Of a stretch of DNA of 64,000 nt, positions 56,150 through 63,682 are shown one piece after another; position 1 is the stretch's first letter; the number at the start of each line of letters is the position of its first letter. Under the pieces are notes generated by a model. It saw only the letters and a list, made by a program, of their open reading frames with translations, was not told where the DNA came from and did not search any database. The stretch is from Oceanospirillaceae bacterium (GTDB lineage: Bacteria > Pseudomonadota > Gammaproteobacteria > Pseudomonadales > Oceanobacteraceae). The position numbers and the translations under genes are program-made. The stretch lies in NCBI GenBank assembly GCA_002724925.1, contig PBQA01000016.1, positions 248,001 through 312,000 on the forward strand. Reading direction: 5' to 3'.

Positions 56150-56680
56150 ATGAGCTATAACGCGATTACTGCCGGCAAAGACCTGCCAAATGACGTTTAC
56201 GTTGTGATTGAAATTCCGGCGAACCACGCCCCAATCAAATACGAAATCGACAAAGACATGGACTGCCTGATGGTAGACCGTTTCATGGCGACGCCAATGT
56301 TCTATCCAGCGAACTACGGTTACATCTCAGACACTCTGGCTGACGATGGCGACCCACTGGATGTACTGGTCGTAACTCCTTACCCAGTAGCTCCTGGCTC
56401 TGTCATCCGTGCTCGTCCTGTGGGCGTACTGAATATGGAAGACGAAGCAGGTGAAGATGCGAAGCTGGTTGCGGTTCCACACGAAAAGCTGACTCAGCTG
56501 TATAACGACGTAAAAGACATCGATGACGTTCCACAGCTGCTACGCGATCAGATCGGTCACTTCTTCGAGAACTACAAAGACCTTGAGAAAGGTAAGTGGG
56601 TTAAAGTGAAAGGCTGGGGTAATGCTGACGACGCTCGTCAGATGATTCTCGACTCTGCTGAAGCCTACAAAAACGCCTGA
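56150..56680 (+). CDS. ppa: Inorganic pyrophosphatase
   Basis: This 176-residue family I pyrophosphatase hydrolyses PPi. Active-site segments are [18 protein letters not shown], the signature DGDPLDVLV (metal-binding Asp residues) and KDIDDVPQL. It is full length. A strong RBS (CAGGAAA) is six or so bases from ATG. Confidence 0.97.
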   Translation: MSYNAITAGKDLPNDVYVVIEIPANHAPIKYEIDKDMDCLMVDRFMATPMFYPANYGYISDTLADDGDPLDVLVVTPYPVAPGSVIRARPVGVLNMEDEAGEDAKLVAVPHEKLTQLYNDVKDIDDVPQLLRDQIGHFFENYKDLEKGKWVKVKGWGNADDARQMILDSAEAYKNA

Positions 56681-56699
56681 TTCCGGCGTGCATGAAAAA

Positions 56700-56723
56700 G
56701 GGAGCTTGAAGCTCCCTTTTTTT
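56700..56723 (+). terminator. Rho-independent ppa terminator
   Basis: GGGAGCTT (56700-56707) pairs with AAGCTCCC (56709-56716), followed by seven T. On the other strand the preceding AAAAA gives a T-run too, so it may also end the convergent LOV transcript. Confidence 0.88.
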
Positions 56724-56744
56724 GTTTCGTGGTGATCCGTAAGA

Positions 56745-57209
56745 TCAGTCTTTACCTGCTTTCAACGCGGCAAGTTCTTCCTCCGCCGCCCTGGCGCGCG
56801 CTTCGGCTTCGATCTGAGCCGTCACATCCTTCTGAATCCCGATGTAGTACGTCAACTGATCCTGATCGTTACGCACCGGAGACAGGCTCAGTTCATTCCA
56901 GAACATGGTGCCATCTTTATGATAATTACGCAGAACTACCCGAGTGCTACGGCCTTCTTTGATAGCCGCACGTACTTCCTGCAGGCCTTCCTGTTCACGG
57001 TCACCGGTTTGCAGAAAACGACAGTCCTGGTAAAGAATCTCATCAGCGGTATAGCCGGTCAGGCGTTCAAACGCCTTGTTCACGTATATCAGGATGTTAT
57101 CGTCACCTTCCTGCTCGGCAATCACGATACCGTCATTCGAGGCATCAACTGCCTTCTTAAGAAGTTCAAGATTGATAGGGCCCTGCTCATCATTCAGGTC
57201 TGTGACCAT
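56745..57209 (-). CDS. Short LOV blue-light photoreceptor protein
   Basis: This 154-residue protein consists of one LOV/PAS domain plus short helical extensions. The photoactive Cys63 lies in YQDCRFLQTGDR. The flavin-contacting Asn95 (LRNYHKDG), Asn105 (FWNELSLSPV) and Gln126 (YIGIQKDV) are all present, at the same relative spacing as in Pseudomonas putida SB1-LOV. The N-terminal helix (LELLKKAVDASNDGI) and the C-terminal helix (AEARARAAEEELAAL) are dimer-forming elements there. It has no effector domain, so it must act on a partner, most likely the divergent LitR-like regulator. Blue light should form the Cys-FMN adduct. Confidence 0.93.
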   Translation of the reverse strand: MVTDLNDEQGPINLELLKKAVDASNDGIVIAEQEGDDNILIYVNKAFERLTGYTADEILYQDCRFLQTGDREQEGLQEVRAAIKEGRSTRVVLRNYHKDGTMFWNELSLSPVRNDQDQLTYYIGIQKDVTAQIEAEARARAAEEELAALKAGKD

Positions 57210-57314
57210 CGATCGTCTCCGCTGTTACTCTCTGTCGCCTGATCTCTGACTGTGATCAGAGTCGCTTTTTATATCATTCAGATCAAGACTGAGCGTATCA
57301 GCCTTTTGGTTTCT

Positions 57315-57360
57315 TTTACATTATGTACAACTACTTATAGAATTTGGACTGCTTTGTATA
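57315..57360 (+). promoter_or_regulatory. litR-rsmC promoter with TGTACA in the spacer
   Basis: TTTACA (57315-57320), a 17-base spacer and TAGAAT (57338-57343) form the promoter. TGTACA sits in the spacer (57324-57329), and TGTATA follows at 57355-57360. This is the same type of operator placement as at 3.1 and 4.6 kb, suggesting autoregulation by LitR. The shared 171-base region also serves the divergent LOV gene. Confidence 0.6.
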
Positions 57361-57380
57361 GTTCTGGAAATAAATTCGTC

Positions 57381-58292
57381 ATGTCCGCCCCCTCTGAATC
57401 TCAGGCTGCCTACTATCCGATACGGGTAGTCTCGAACGAAACCGGTGTTAACGCGATTACCCTGCGTGCATGGGAGCGACGTTACGGCCTCATCACCCCC
57501 AAACGCACCGCCAAAGGTCATCGTCTGTACACCGAGGCAGACATACAACTTATACGCAAAGTTGTATCACTTTTGCAGCGCGGCATTCCGATCTCACAAG
57601 CCAAAGCCATGCTGGAAAATGGCGAGTCAGAGCCGGATATCAGTGTGCAGACCAGCCAACCGTCGCAGTGGTCGCAGTACCGGGCTCGGTTGACCAGCGC
57701 GATCCGTGATTTCGACGATGCAGAAATTGCCCGAGTCATGGATGAGGTCACGGGCTTTTTTCCTGTCGATATTGCCCTGCGTTTCCTGTTACTGCCTCTG
57801 CACCAGCAATTGCGGGAGCAGATTACTGAACCACTGGGGTCAGCACGGCTGCAATTCTTTGCCGGGTTCCTGCAAGGGCGCCTGAGCATGCGCCTGAGCG
57901 AATCATCAGAACATTCTATGAACGTCACGCTGGTACTCGCAAACACGGTTTATAGTGACGATCTCGAGCTACTTCTCCTCGGCATACTACTGAAGCAGTT
58001 CGGTATTCGGGTTATCCGTCTTGCAGGCTTATCAACGCCTCAGGAAATTTCAGAATTAATCCGCACTCAGAATCTTCAGGGCGCCGTTGTGGGAGTTGCC
58101 GACACCCCAGAGTCGGGCCAGTTACAGAGTTTAAGAAACCTCGCTGCCGAGACCGGCCAACTCATCTTTTGCAGCGGACAGAATGTTGCTCAAGCGAGTG
58201 CACTGCGGGAGCGCGGTCTGGTTGCACTGAACCGGGACCCACAACAAGATGCCCTCACCGTCAGAGATGTACTTACCGGCGTTAACGAATGA
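57381..58292 (+). CDS. MerR-family regulator, class II LitR-like, partner of LOV protein
   Basis: This 303-residue regulator starts at ATG 57381 (MSAPSESQAAYYPIR); a longer in-frame start at 57252 would swallow the promoter. The MerR domain (residues ~12-80) has NAITLRAWERRYGLITPKRTA and KGHRLYTEADI, close to that of the first LitR. The C-terminal region keeps the helical plus Rossmann layout of cobalamin-binding LitR/CarH but lacks the B12 motif (DxHxxG not found). It is divergent from the short LOV gene and overlaps rsmC by ATGA. It is probably a repressor relieved by the light-state LOV protein, as described for P. putida. Confidence 0.87.
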   Translation: MSAPSESQAAYYPIRVVSNETGVNAITLRAWERRYGLITPKRTAKGHRLYTEADIQLIRKVVSLLQRGIPISQAKAMLENGESEPDISVQTSQPSQWSQYRARLTSAIRDFDDAEIARVMDEVTGFFPVDIALRFLLLPLHQQLREQITEPLGSARLQFFAGFLQGRLSMRLSESSEHSMNVTLVLANTVYSDDLELLLLGILLKQFGIRVIRLAGLSTPQEISELIRTQNLQGAVVGVADTPESGQLQSLRNLAAETGQLIFCSGQNVAQASALRERGLVALNRDPQQDALTVRDVLTGVNE

Positions 58293-59296
58293 GCAACGTA
58301 TACGAATTACTCCAGCGTCATCCGATGCTGCTGACCGCCAATACCACGATCATTGGCTCCGAAGCACACCTGCCCGCCGGGTGGGCTGAGCATGCAGCAG
58401 AACACAAGGTTCAGGTAATCACTGCCGACTGGCTGACAGCTCAGGCTTACCAGGCCGACAAAGAGACGCCACTCGTGCAATTCGGTGTTCCCGATGTCGC
58501 AGGGCTCGCAGGCCGCCTTGTGATCGTACTATGGCCAAAGGCCAAGGCCGCAGGTCAGGCCCTCGTGAGCATGCTGAGCCAACAGGTTGATAACTGTTAT
58601 GTCGTCGCCGCCAATGACGCTGGTGGCAAAAGTATCGGTAATGCCCTGAAAGACTTCGCCAGCGAAAGTACTAAAATGGACAGCGCCCGACACTGTTCGC
58701 TGTGGAACATTCGACTCAACAAATCAGAAGGTACGGCCAACTGGCTGCGCTTTGCCAGCTCTTTTCAGGCAGGCGAACTGAGCTTTATGACGCTGCCAGG
58801 CGTCTTTGGCCACGGCAAACTCGATAAAGGCACCGCCTTGTTACTGGAACATGTGCCTGCACCGGCCCACGGCAAACTGCTCGATCTGGGCTGCGGCTCC
58901 GGCGTCATTGGATTAACCATGAAGTCCCGTAGCCCTGCTCTCGACATCACTCTGACCGACGTTGATGCCATGGCACTAAGAAGCGCAGAGCTGAACTCTG
59001 CCCGCCTCGGGCTCAGCGCAGAGACAATAGCCAGTGATGGTTTGGCGCGTGTTGATGGCCGTTTCGATTACATCTTCAGTAATCCGCCCTTCCATCAGGG
59101 CAAGCGCACCGATTATGAGTTCGCCTTAAGACTTTTCCGTGACGCCAAACGACACATGACCCGCGACGGCCAGTTGTGGATTGTTGCTAACCGTCACCTC
59201 GCTTACGAAGAGTGGGCCAGCGAAGCGTTCAGAAGCGCTGAGGTCATGGTTCAGAGCAACGGCTTCAAACTGATCTGCGCTTCAGACCCCAAATAA
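58289..59296 (+). CDS. rsmC: 16S rRNA m2G1207 methyltransferase
   Basis: This 335-residue two-domain methyltransferase has an N-terminal inactive domain (residues ~1-165) and a C-terminal catalytic domain with GKLLDLGCGSGVIGLTM and NPPFHQG (the NPPF motif for N-methylation). It modifies G1207 of 16S rRNA. Its ATGA overlap with the litR gene means it is translated from the same mRNA, which is unexpected for a ribosome-maturation gene. Confidence 0.9.
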   Translation: MSNVYELLQRHPMLLTANTTIIGSEAHLPAGWAEHAAEHKVQVITADWLTAQAYQADKETPLVQFGVPDVAGLAGRLVIVLWPKAKAAGQALVSMLSQQVDNCYVVAANDAGGKSIGNALKDFASESTKMDSARHCSLWNIRLNKSEGTANWLRFASSFQAGELSFMTLPGVFGHGKLDKGTALLLEHVPAPAHGKLLDLGCGSGVIGLTMKSRSPALDITLTDVDAMALRSAELNSARLGLSAETIASDGLARVDGRFDYIFSNPPFHQGKRTDYEFALRLFRDAKRHMTRDGQLWIVANRHLAYEEWASEAFRSAEVMVQSNGFKLICASDPK

Positions 59297-59320
59297 CCAT
59301 CCTGAAGAAGCTTTTCTGGT

Positions 59321-59374
59321 AGTAGCCTTCCCAGCCGCACCCAGGATTTTGGGTCACTGGCTGAAAGGGCTACT
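59321..59374 (+). ncRNA. Candidate structured RNA element (long interrupted hairpin)
   Basis: AGTAGCCTT (59321-59329) pairs with AGGGCTACT-side bases (59366-59374), CAGCC (59332-59336) with GGCTG (59359-59363), and ACCCA (59339-59343) with TGGGT (59350-59354) around a 6-base loop. There are 19 base pairs with two small internal loops, one asymmetric. No T-tract follows, so it is not a plain terminator. It lies between rsmC and the small peptide gene. It could be a 5' leader element or small RNA; no known family is recognised. Confidence 0.4.
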
Positions 59375-59440
59375 CGCATAATGTGCTGAATCAGCTACTC
59401 TGAAACAGACACTGATCAAAAGGACCAGGAGACGTTTCAG

Positions 59441-59566
59441 ATGTTAGTGACTTACGCGCTTCTCAGTGGAGCCATTATCGCAGGAGGTCTGCTGACCTGC
59501 GCATTACGCCAGTCAAAGGATTCACCGGGGCGTATTCTCGCCGTTTACCCCATACGAAAACGCTGA
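59441..59566 (+). CDS. Small 41-residue membrane peptide
   Basis: The ORF reads MLVTYALLSGAIIAGGLL at the N-terminus, a single hydrophobic helix, then a basic tail ending IRKR. AGGAG (59427-59431) is nine bases before the ATG. The stop codon lies inside the stem of a strong terminator, so the transcript ends at once. No homologue is recognised. The RBS, hydrophobic pattern and terminator support a real small gene. Confidence 0.6.
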   Translation: MLVTYALLSGAIIAGGLLTCALRQSKDSPGRILAVYPIRKR

Positions 59567-59583
59567 GCAAAGCTCAGCGTTTT
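59557..59583. terminator. Bidirectional rho-independent terminator
   Basis: AAAACGCTGAGC (59557-59568) pairs with GCTCAGCGTTTT (59572-59583) with a 3-base loop, a perfect 12-bp stem with A/T flanks on both sides. It ends the small peptide gene on the plus strand and can end speD on the minus strand. Confidence 0.88.
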
Positions 59584-59610
59584 GTTCTTACTTCCATCAA
59601 GCTCTGAGGC

Positions 59611-60402
59611 TCAAGGCATATTTCTTGAGTAGAAGATTTCGAGCATTTCTTTGCGTACCTTAGCTTCCACTTCAGCGCGCTCTTCTGCACTCATATTTTT
59701 TGAGCGCTCACCAAACAGATAGTTATCAAGCTCGAAGTCTTTGAGGATCATCTTGGTGTGGAACAGATTCTCCTGGTAGACATTAACGTCGATCATCTCG
59801 TAGGCGTTACGAGTGTCTTCCGTCATATAGTTCTGGATGGAGTTGATGTCGTGGTCGATGTAGTGTTTCACGCCATCTTCGTCACGGGTAAACCCACGGA
59901 CGCGGTAGTCAACGGTAACGATGTCTGAATCCAGTGAATGGATCAGGTAGTTCAACGCCTTCAGCGGTGAAATCAGACCACACGTAGACACATCAATGTC
60001 TGCGCGGAACGTAGAGATACCACCATGCGGGTGACTTTCGGGGTAGGTATGAACGGTCACGTGAGACTTATCCAGGTGCGCAACAACGGAATCACGCAGA
60101 GGCCCAGGCTTCTCTTCGACCATATCCTCCGGCGGTGGCACCTCATGCTCAGCAATCAGCATAGTGACACTGGCACCCTCTGGCTCATAATCCTGACGAG
60201 CAATATTCAGGATGTGAGCACCAATGATATCGACGACTTCCGTCAAGATCTTGGTCAATCGATCAGCACTGTATAGCTCATCAATGTACTCAATATACTC
60301 AAGACGCTCTTTCTCGGTCTTGGTATAGCAGACATCATAAATGTTGAAGCTCAGAGTCTTCGTCAGATTGTTAAAGCCATGCAGGCGCAGCTTGTTATTC
60401 AA
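59611..60402 (-). CDS. speD: S-adenosylmethionine decarboxylase proenzyme
   Basis: This 263-residue pyruvoyl enzyme of the E. coli SpeD type makes decarboxylated SAM for spermidine synthesis. Autocleavage before Ser113 ([14 protein letters not shown]) generates the pyruvoyl group; the Cys in [10 protein letters not shown] and His residues near the cleavage site are conserved. No speE is adjacent. speD next to an osmC gene and crp/vfr is the order known in Pseudomonas. Confidence 0.95.
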   Translation of the reverse strand: MNNKLRLHGFNNLTKTLSFNIYDVCYTKTEKERLEYIEYIDELYSADRLTKILTEVVDIIGAHILNIARQDYEPEGASVTMLIAEHEVPPPEDMVEEKPGPLRDSVVAHLDKSHVTVHTYPESHPHGGISTFRADIDVSTCGLISPLKALNYLIHSLDSDIVTVDYRVRGFTRDEDGVKHYIDHDINSIQNYMTEDTRNAYEMIDVNVYQENLFHTKMILKDFELDNYLFGERSKNMSAEERAEVEAKVRKEMLEIFYSRNMP

Positions 60403-60431
60403 ATCGTTAACCTCGAATGCCTAGCCAGGAT

Positions 60432-60854
60432 TTATTCAGCTTCGGCGACAGTATAGCTATGAGTAATTTCAACACCGCCTTGTTCCAGCATAATGGAAGC
60501 AGAACAGTATTTTTCAGCGGACAGTTTTACTGCCCGCTCAACGGCCGATTCCTTCAGGCTTCTCCCCGTCACAGTGAAATGGACATGGATTTTGGTAAAT
60601 ACAGCCGGGACAGCATCTGCACGTTCAGCGTCGATATCGGCCACACAGTCCGTCACATCCAGACGTTGTTTACGCAGAATGCTCATAACGTCAAAACTGG
60701 TACAACCGCCCAGCCCCAACAACAGCATTTCCATCGGACGCACGCCGAGATTACGACCGCCATGATCCTCAGGCCCGTCCATGACCACAGAATGACCGCT
60801 GCCAGATTCCCCGAGAAACATAGCGTTATCGACCCATTTAACCCGCGTTTTCAT
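60432..60854 (-). CDS. OsmC/Ohr-family protein (YhfA-like)
   Basis: This 140-residue OsmC-fold protein has two cysteines, in LLGLGGCTSFDVMSIL and EKYCSASIML, the peroxidatic/resolving pair pattern of this family. The subgroup next to crp (YhfA-like) is less well characterised than OsmC or Ohr, so peroxide reduction is likely but unproven. It lies 29 bases from the speD start on the same strand, so the two may share an mRNA. Confidence 0.88.
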   Translation of the reverse strand: MKTRVKWVDNAMFLGESGSGHSVVMDGPEDHGGRNLGVRPMEMLLLGLGGCTSFDVMSILRKQRLDVTDCVADIDAERADAVPAVFTKIHVHFTVTGRSLKESAVERAVKLSAEKYCSASIMLEQGGVEITHSYTVAEAE

Positions 60855-61043
60855 CTGCGCTCACTCCGGCTGGTAAAAACGCGGAGCTTAACACAGACAG
60901 GCCAGACCGATAATATGACAGCGACAAAAATCAAGAAAAGCCTGAAAAACCAAGGCAAACGGCATAAATGGCCCCAATGCCGGGTTCAACTCGCACCGGG
61001 GATGCGCAATAATCATCAGAGATTCGATTAAGGACAATAACAA

Positions 61044-61682
61044 ATGATCATCCCTCGTATTCCGTCAATGCATGCGCCGCTGGAACACTTTCTGACGCAC
61101 TGTCACAAGAAGCGTTACCCAGCCCGGACCACCATCATCCATGCAGGTGAAGAAAGCGACACCCTGTACTACCTGATGAAAGGATCTGTGAGCGTCACCA
61201 TTGAAGACGACGAAGGCCGTGAAATGATCATGGCTTACCTCAACGAAGGCGACTTCTTTGGGGAAATGGGACTGTTCGACGACGAAAACAGCCCACGTAC
61301 AGCCTGCGTCCGCGCCAAAACCCCATGCGAAGTTGCCGAAATTTCCTACGCCCGCTTCCGCGAACTGGCGGACTCTGACACCGAACTCGTTTTCCGCATA
61401 TTCCGCCAGATGGCAGAACGCCTGACCCGAACTACTCGTAAAGCTGGCGACCTCGCCTTCCTAGACGTCACAGGTCGTGTTGCAGGCACCCTGCTTGACC
61501 TGTGCAAGCAACCAGATGCCATGACCCACCCGGACGGCATGCAGATCAAAATCACCCGCCAGGAAATCGGCCGCATAGTTGGTTGCTCACGCGAGATGGC
61601 TGGCCGCGTACTGAAGTCCCTTGAAGAGCAAGGGCTGATCAGTGTGTCTGGTAAGACGATTGTGGTGTTTGGTACTCGCTGA
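61044..61682 (+). CDS. crp: cAMP receptor protein (Crp/Vfr)
   Basis: This 212-residue CRP-family activator has the cyclic-nucleotide pocket in [20 protein letters not shown] (Glu, Arg, Ser contacts) and the C-terminal winged helix with [20 protein letters not shown]. It matches Vfr of Pseudomonas, where it controls virulence and twitching motility. A relation to the pilus genes here is likely. In Pseudomonas the trp operon follows; here an accessory island does. Confidence 0.95.
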   Translation: MIIPRIPSMHAPLEHFLTHCHKKRYPARTTIIHAGEESDTLYYLMKGSVSVTIEDDEGREMIMAYLNEGDFFGEMGLFDDENSPRTACVRAKTPCEVAEISYARFRELADSDTELVFRIFRQMAERLTRTTRKAGDLAFLDVTGRVAGTLLDLCKQPDAMTHPDGMQIKITRQEIGRIVGCSREMAGRVLKSLEEQGLISVSGKTIVVFGTR

Positions 61683-61700
61683 GTACTGATTGCTTTGAAA

Positions 61701-61726
61701 GCGCCCGGTTTTCACCGGGCGTTTTT
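61701..61726 (+). terminator. Rho-independent crp terminator
   Basis: CGCCCGG (61702-61708) pairs with CCGGGCG (61715-61721), followed by TTTTT. It lies about 20 bases after the crp stop. Confidence 0.88.
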
Positions 61727-61740
61727 GTATGTGACGTTTG

Positions 61741-61902
61741 TAGCCACCTTCGGTGGGCGGGCTTCTTTGGCTGCCGCCAGGCCCTTGGTTTTTCTGCAAG
61801 GGGCAGGCCCCTTCTGATCCTCAAGGTTTATAGCTGCCTTCGGCAGAGAAGTTCTTTTGCTACCGCCGGGTTCCTATGCCCTTGTTGGGGGACCTTGCCC
61901 CC
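61741..61902. repeat. Two imperfect GC-rich tandem repeats, 90-base period
   Basis: Copy 1 (61741-61812) and copy 2 (61831-61902) share the layout TAGC[CT][AG]CCTTCGG, then TTCTTT, GCT[GA]CCGCC[AG]GG, CCCTTG and a GGGGCAGGCCCC / GGGGGACCTTGCCCCC palindrome. Each copy contains small hairpins. No ORF is supported. The remainder of the 373-base gap up to 62055 is GC-rich with further short inverted repeats (around 61960-61995) but no gene. It marks the boundary of the accessory region. Confidence 0.5.
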
Positions 61903-62055
61903 CGGGCGGGCGGCCCATCCCCCTGCTTTCGCGCTTTCTGGGCCGTGAATCCGATATTTACTGGCTTTTCCGGCAACCGGCTCCGGCGGGCATCCTGTAG
62001 CGCGCCGCATAAAACTGGACGGCGCTCTGTTTAAAATTAGACGGTTATTATGGTG

Positions 62056-62238
62056 TTAATCGAGGTTTAATGCCTGCACTGCGACTTCCAGTTTCGCTGT
62101 TATCTGGCCGAGCCATTCGAGCAGGCCTTTGATCGCTTTGCTGCTGGTGGATATGGCTTCGTAAACGGCCTGTATTGCCGCCAGTTCGTTGATCAGTTCT
62201 TGCAGGTCTCTCTGTACCTTTTCATTGCTACACATCAT
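62056..62238 (-). CDS. Small coiled-coil hypothetical protein
   Basis: These 60 residues are chosen from ATG 62238, with AAGGAG five bases upstream; the longer frame back to 62349 lacks an RBS. The sequence is almost wholly helical (VQRDLQELINELAAIQAVYE), likely a small coiled coil. It is divergent from the XRE regulator 185 bases away. Such pairs are common in phage and toxin-antitoxin settings, but no assignment can be made. Confidence 0.6.
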   Translation of the reverse strand: MMCSNEKVQRDLQELINELAAIQAVYEAISTSSKAIKGLLEWLGQITAKLEVAVQALNLD

Positions 62239-62423
62239 TACTGCTCCTTGTGTATTCGCGTGCGTTGCGCTGCGTGGTTGCATCGTGGTGAGCCAAGAGA
62301 GTAAGCGAATGGAAATTGGTAAGTGTGCATTTCTGGAAGCTGAGCGCATCTAGTCTATGATCTATGTGCAGTTTTGAAAACCTGTCGTCAAAGGACAACC
62401 CACTGCCAGAGGCGTGACGCAAT

Positions 62424-62744
62424 ATGACAGCAACAAACACCGCCCGCCGGTGGTTGGCGCTGAGGCAGAGACTTAACATGGATCAGTTAGAGTTCGCAGA
62501 CCTTGCGCTGACATCCAGATCGACGATCAGTCGTGTCGAGAGTGGCGACACTCAGTTGAAATACGCAAACATTCAGGCCTTAGAGCAGTCGCTAGGATCG
62601 CCCATAGGTGTGTTACTGGGCAATGACGACACGCCTGCTGCACCTGCCTGGTATTTTGATTACCTGGCACTGCCAGCGCCTATGCGCAGAAAAGCCAGCG
62701 CGATCATATCCGCGACGATCAAAACGCTGGCTGATCCTGGTTAG
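62424..62744 (+). CDS. XRE-family helix-turn-helix regulator
   Basis: This 106-residue protein has a Cro/C1-type HTH (LNMDQLEFADLALTSRSTIS then RVESGDTQLKYANIQAL, residues ~18-55) and a C-terminal helical tail (PAPMRRKASAIISATIKTL). It probably controls the adjacent divergent small gene or the element to the right. An AGAGG lies 10 or so bases before the ATG. Confidence 0.8.
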   Translation: MTATNTARRWLALRQRLNMDQLEFADLALTSRSTISRVESGDTQLKYANIQALEQSLGSPIGVLLGNDDTPAAPAWYFDYLALPAPMRRKASAIISATIKTLADPG

Positions 62745-62810
62745 CACTGACCGCGATATGGGGCAGTACCGGACATGCTGTGGTTAGTAATTTCCACTCC
62801 ATGAATAGAC

Positions 62811-63677
62811 TCACTCAATGCCATAATGCGCTTTAAATCGAGAAAACAAATCATGCACGTCAGCCTCAGACAGGACTACTCGTGACTTACAAAAAAACGC
62901 AGGATAAACGCCCGCCCCAGCAAATGTAATGGCATCCCCCGAACTAGTGGGAGAGATACGAAACGTACTGAGAGGCCTGGTAAGATGACCGTCACGACCT
63001 CCGGCAGTTGGGGCAGCTTCCAACCCCAACGCTGAAACAATCAAGGTACCGCTTTCAGCTGCTTGGTCTTCAGTAAGGGTGCTGTATATCGCCACCCAGC
63101 CTGCGGGTAGCTGATCTACACCGAGCGAAGTCGTAAGGCTAACTGAGTTATAGGGATATGCTGCAGCTGCGATGTCCCAGACAGAATTCGAGTCATTTAT
63201 ATAAGTGATTCTAAAGCCTCCGTAGTTAGCTGATGAGGCACAATAATGAACCTGACAGCTATCATATGGGCTTCTTGCGAATGCTGGATCAACATAAACG
63301 AACGCAACCTCTGTACGTTCGATAGTTACCTGATTGGTTTGCGTGCTCGAAAATCTTAAATTTTCATTAGTAGCAGACTCTGCCGCATATACACGAACGC
63401 CCTCGCGTTGCTGCAGTATAGGAACCTGGAGCGAATTAAAATCAGTGCATCGTAATGCCGCCTTATGCAGCTGCCCCGCATCGCACTGATCTGGCCACCA
63501 ATAGGCAACTATATCTGGATGGTGATCAAGATATTGATTAAACGGAATCCCTGAGTTTTGAGCAATATTCGCAGGATCAACCCAGACATATTCATCGGCT
63601 GAATTTTTAGCAAGAATCATATCTGCCTGATCCAGAGTTACTAATGGGACATTGCTCAGATCAATGGTCGTTGTCAT
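62811..63677 (-). CDS. Hypothetical, possibly phage-structural protein
   Basis: This 288-residue soluble protein has no signal peptide, is low in Lys and rich in Ser/Thr/Ala/Tyr, with repeated beta-type segments (RVYAAESATNENLRFSSTQ, GTLIVSALGLEAAPTAGG). It looks like a tail- or capsid-associated protein, but no family is recognised. AAGGA is eight bases before its ATG. The upstream partial gene ends 5 bases before this start, so the two are one operon. Confidence 0.6.
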   Translation of the reverse strand: MTTTIDLSNVPLVTLDQADMILAKNSADEYVWVDPANIAQNSGIPFNQYLDHHPDIVAYWWPDQCDAGQLHKAALRCTDFNSLQVPILQQREGVRVYAAESATNENLRFSSTQTNQVTIERTEVAFVYVDPAFARSPYDSCQVHYCASSANYGGFRITYINDSNSVWDIAAAAYPYNSVSLTTSLGVDQLPAGWVAIYSTLTEDQAAESGTLIVSALGLEAAPTAGGRDGHLTRPLSTFRISPTSSGDAITFAGAGVYPAFFCKSRVVLSEADVHDLFSRFKAHYGIE

Positions 63678-63682
63678 GGTTG

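Noticed and set aside
61901-62010. 60-residue ORF in the GC-rich repeat region
   Set aside because: Pro/Gly/Arg-rich translation of GC-rich repeats with no RBS.
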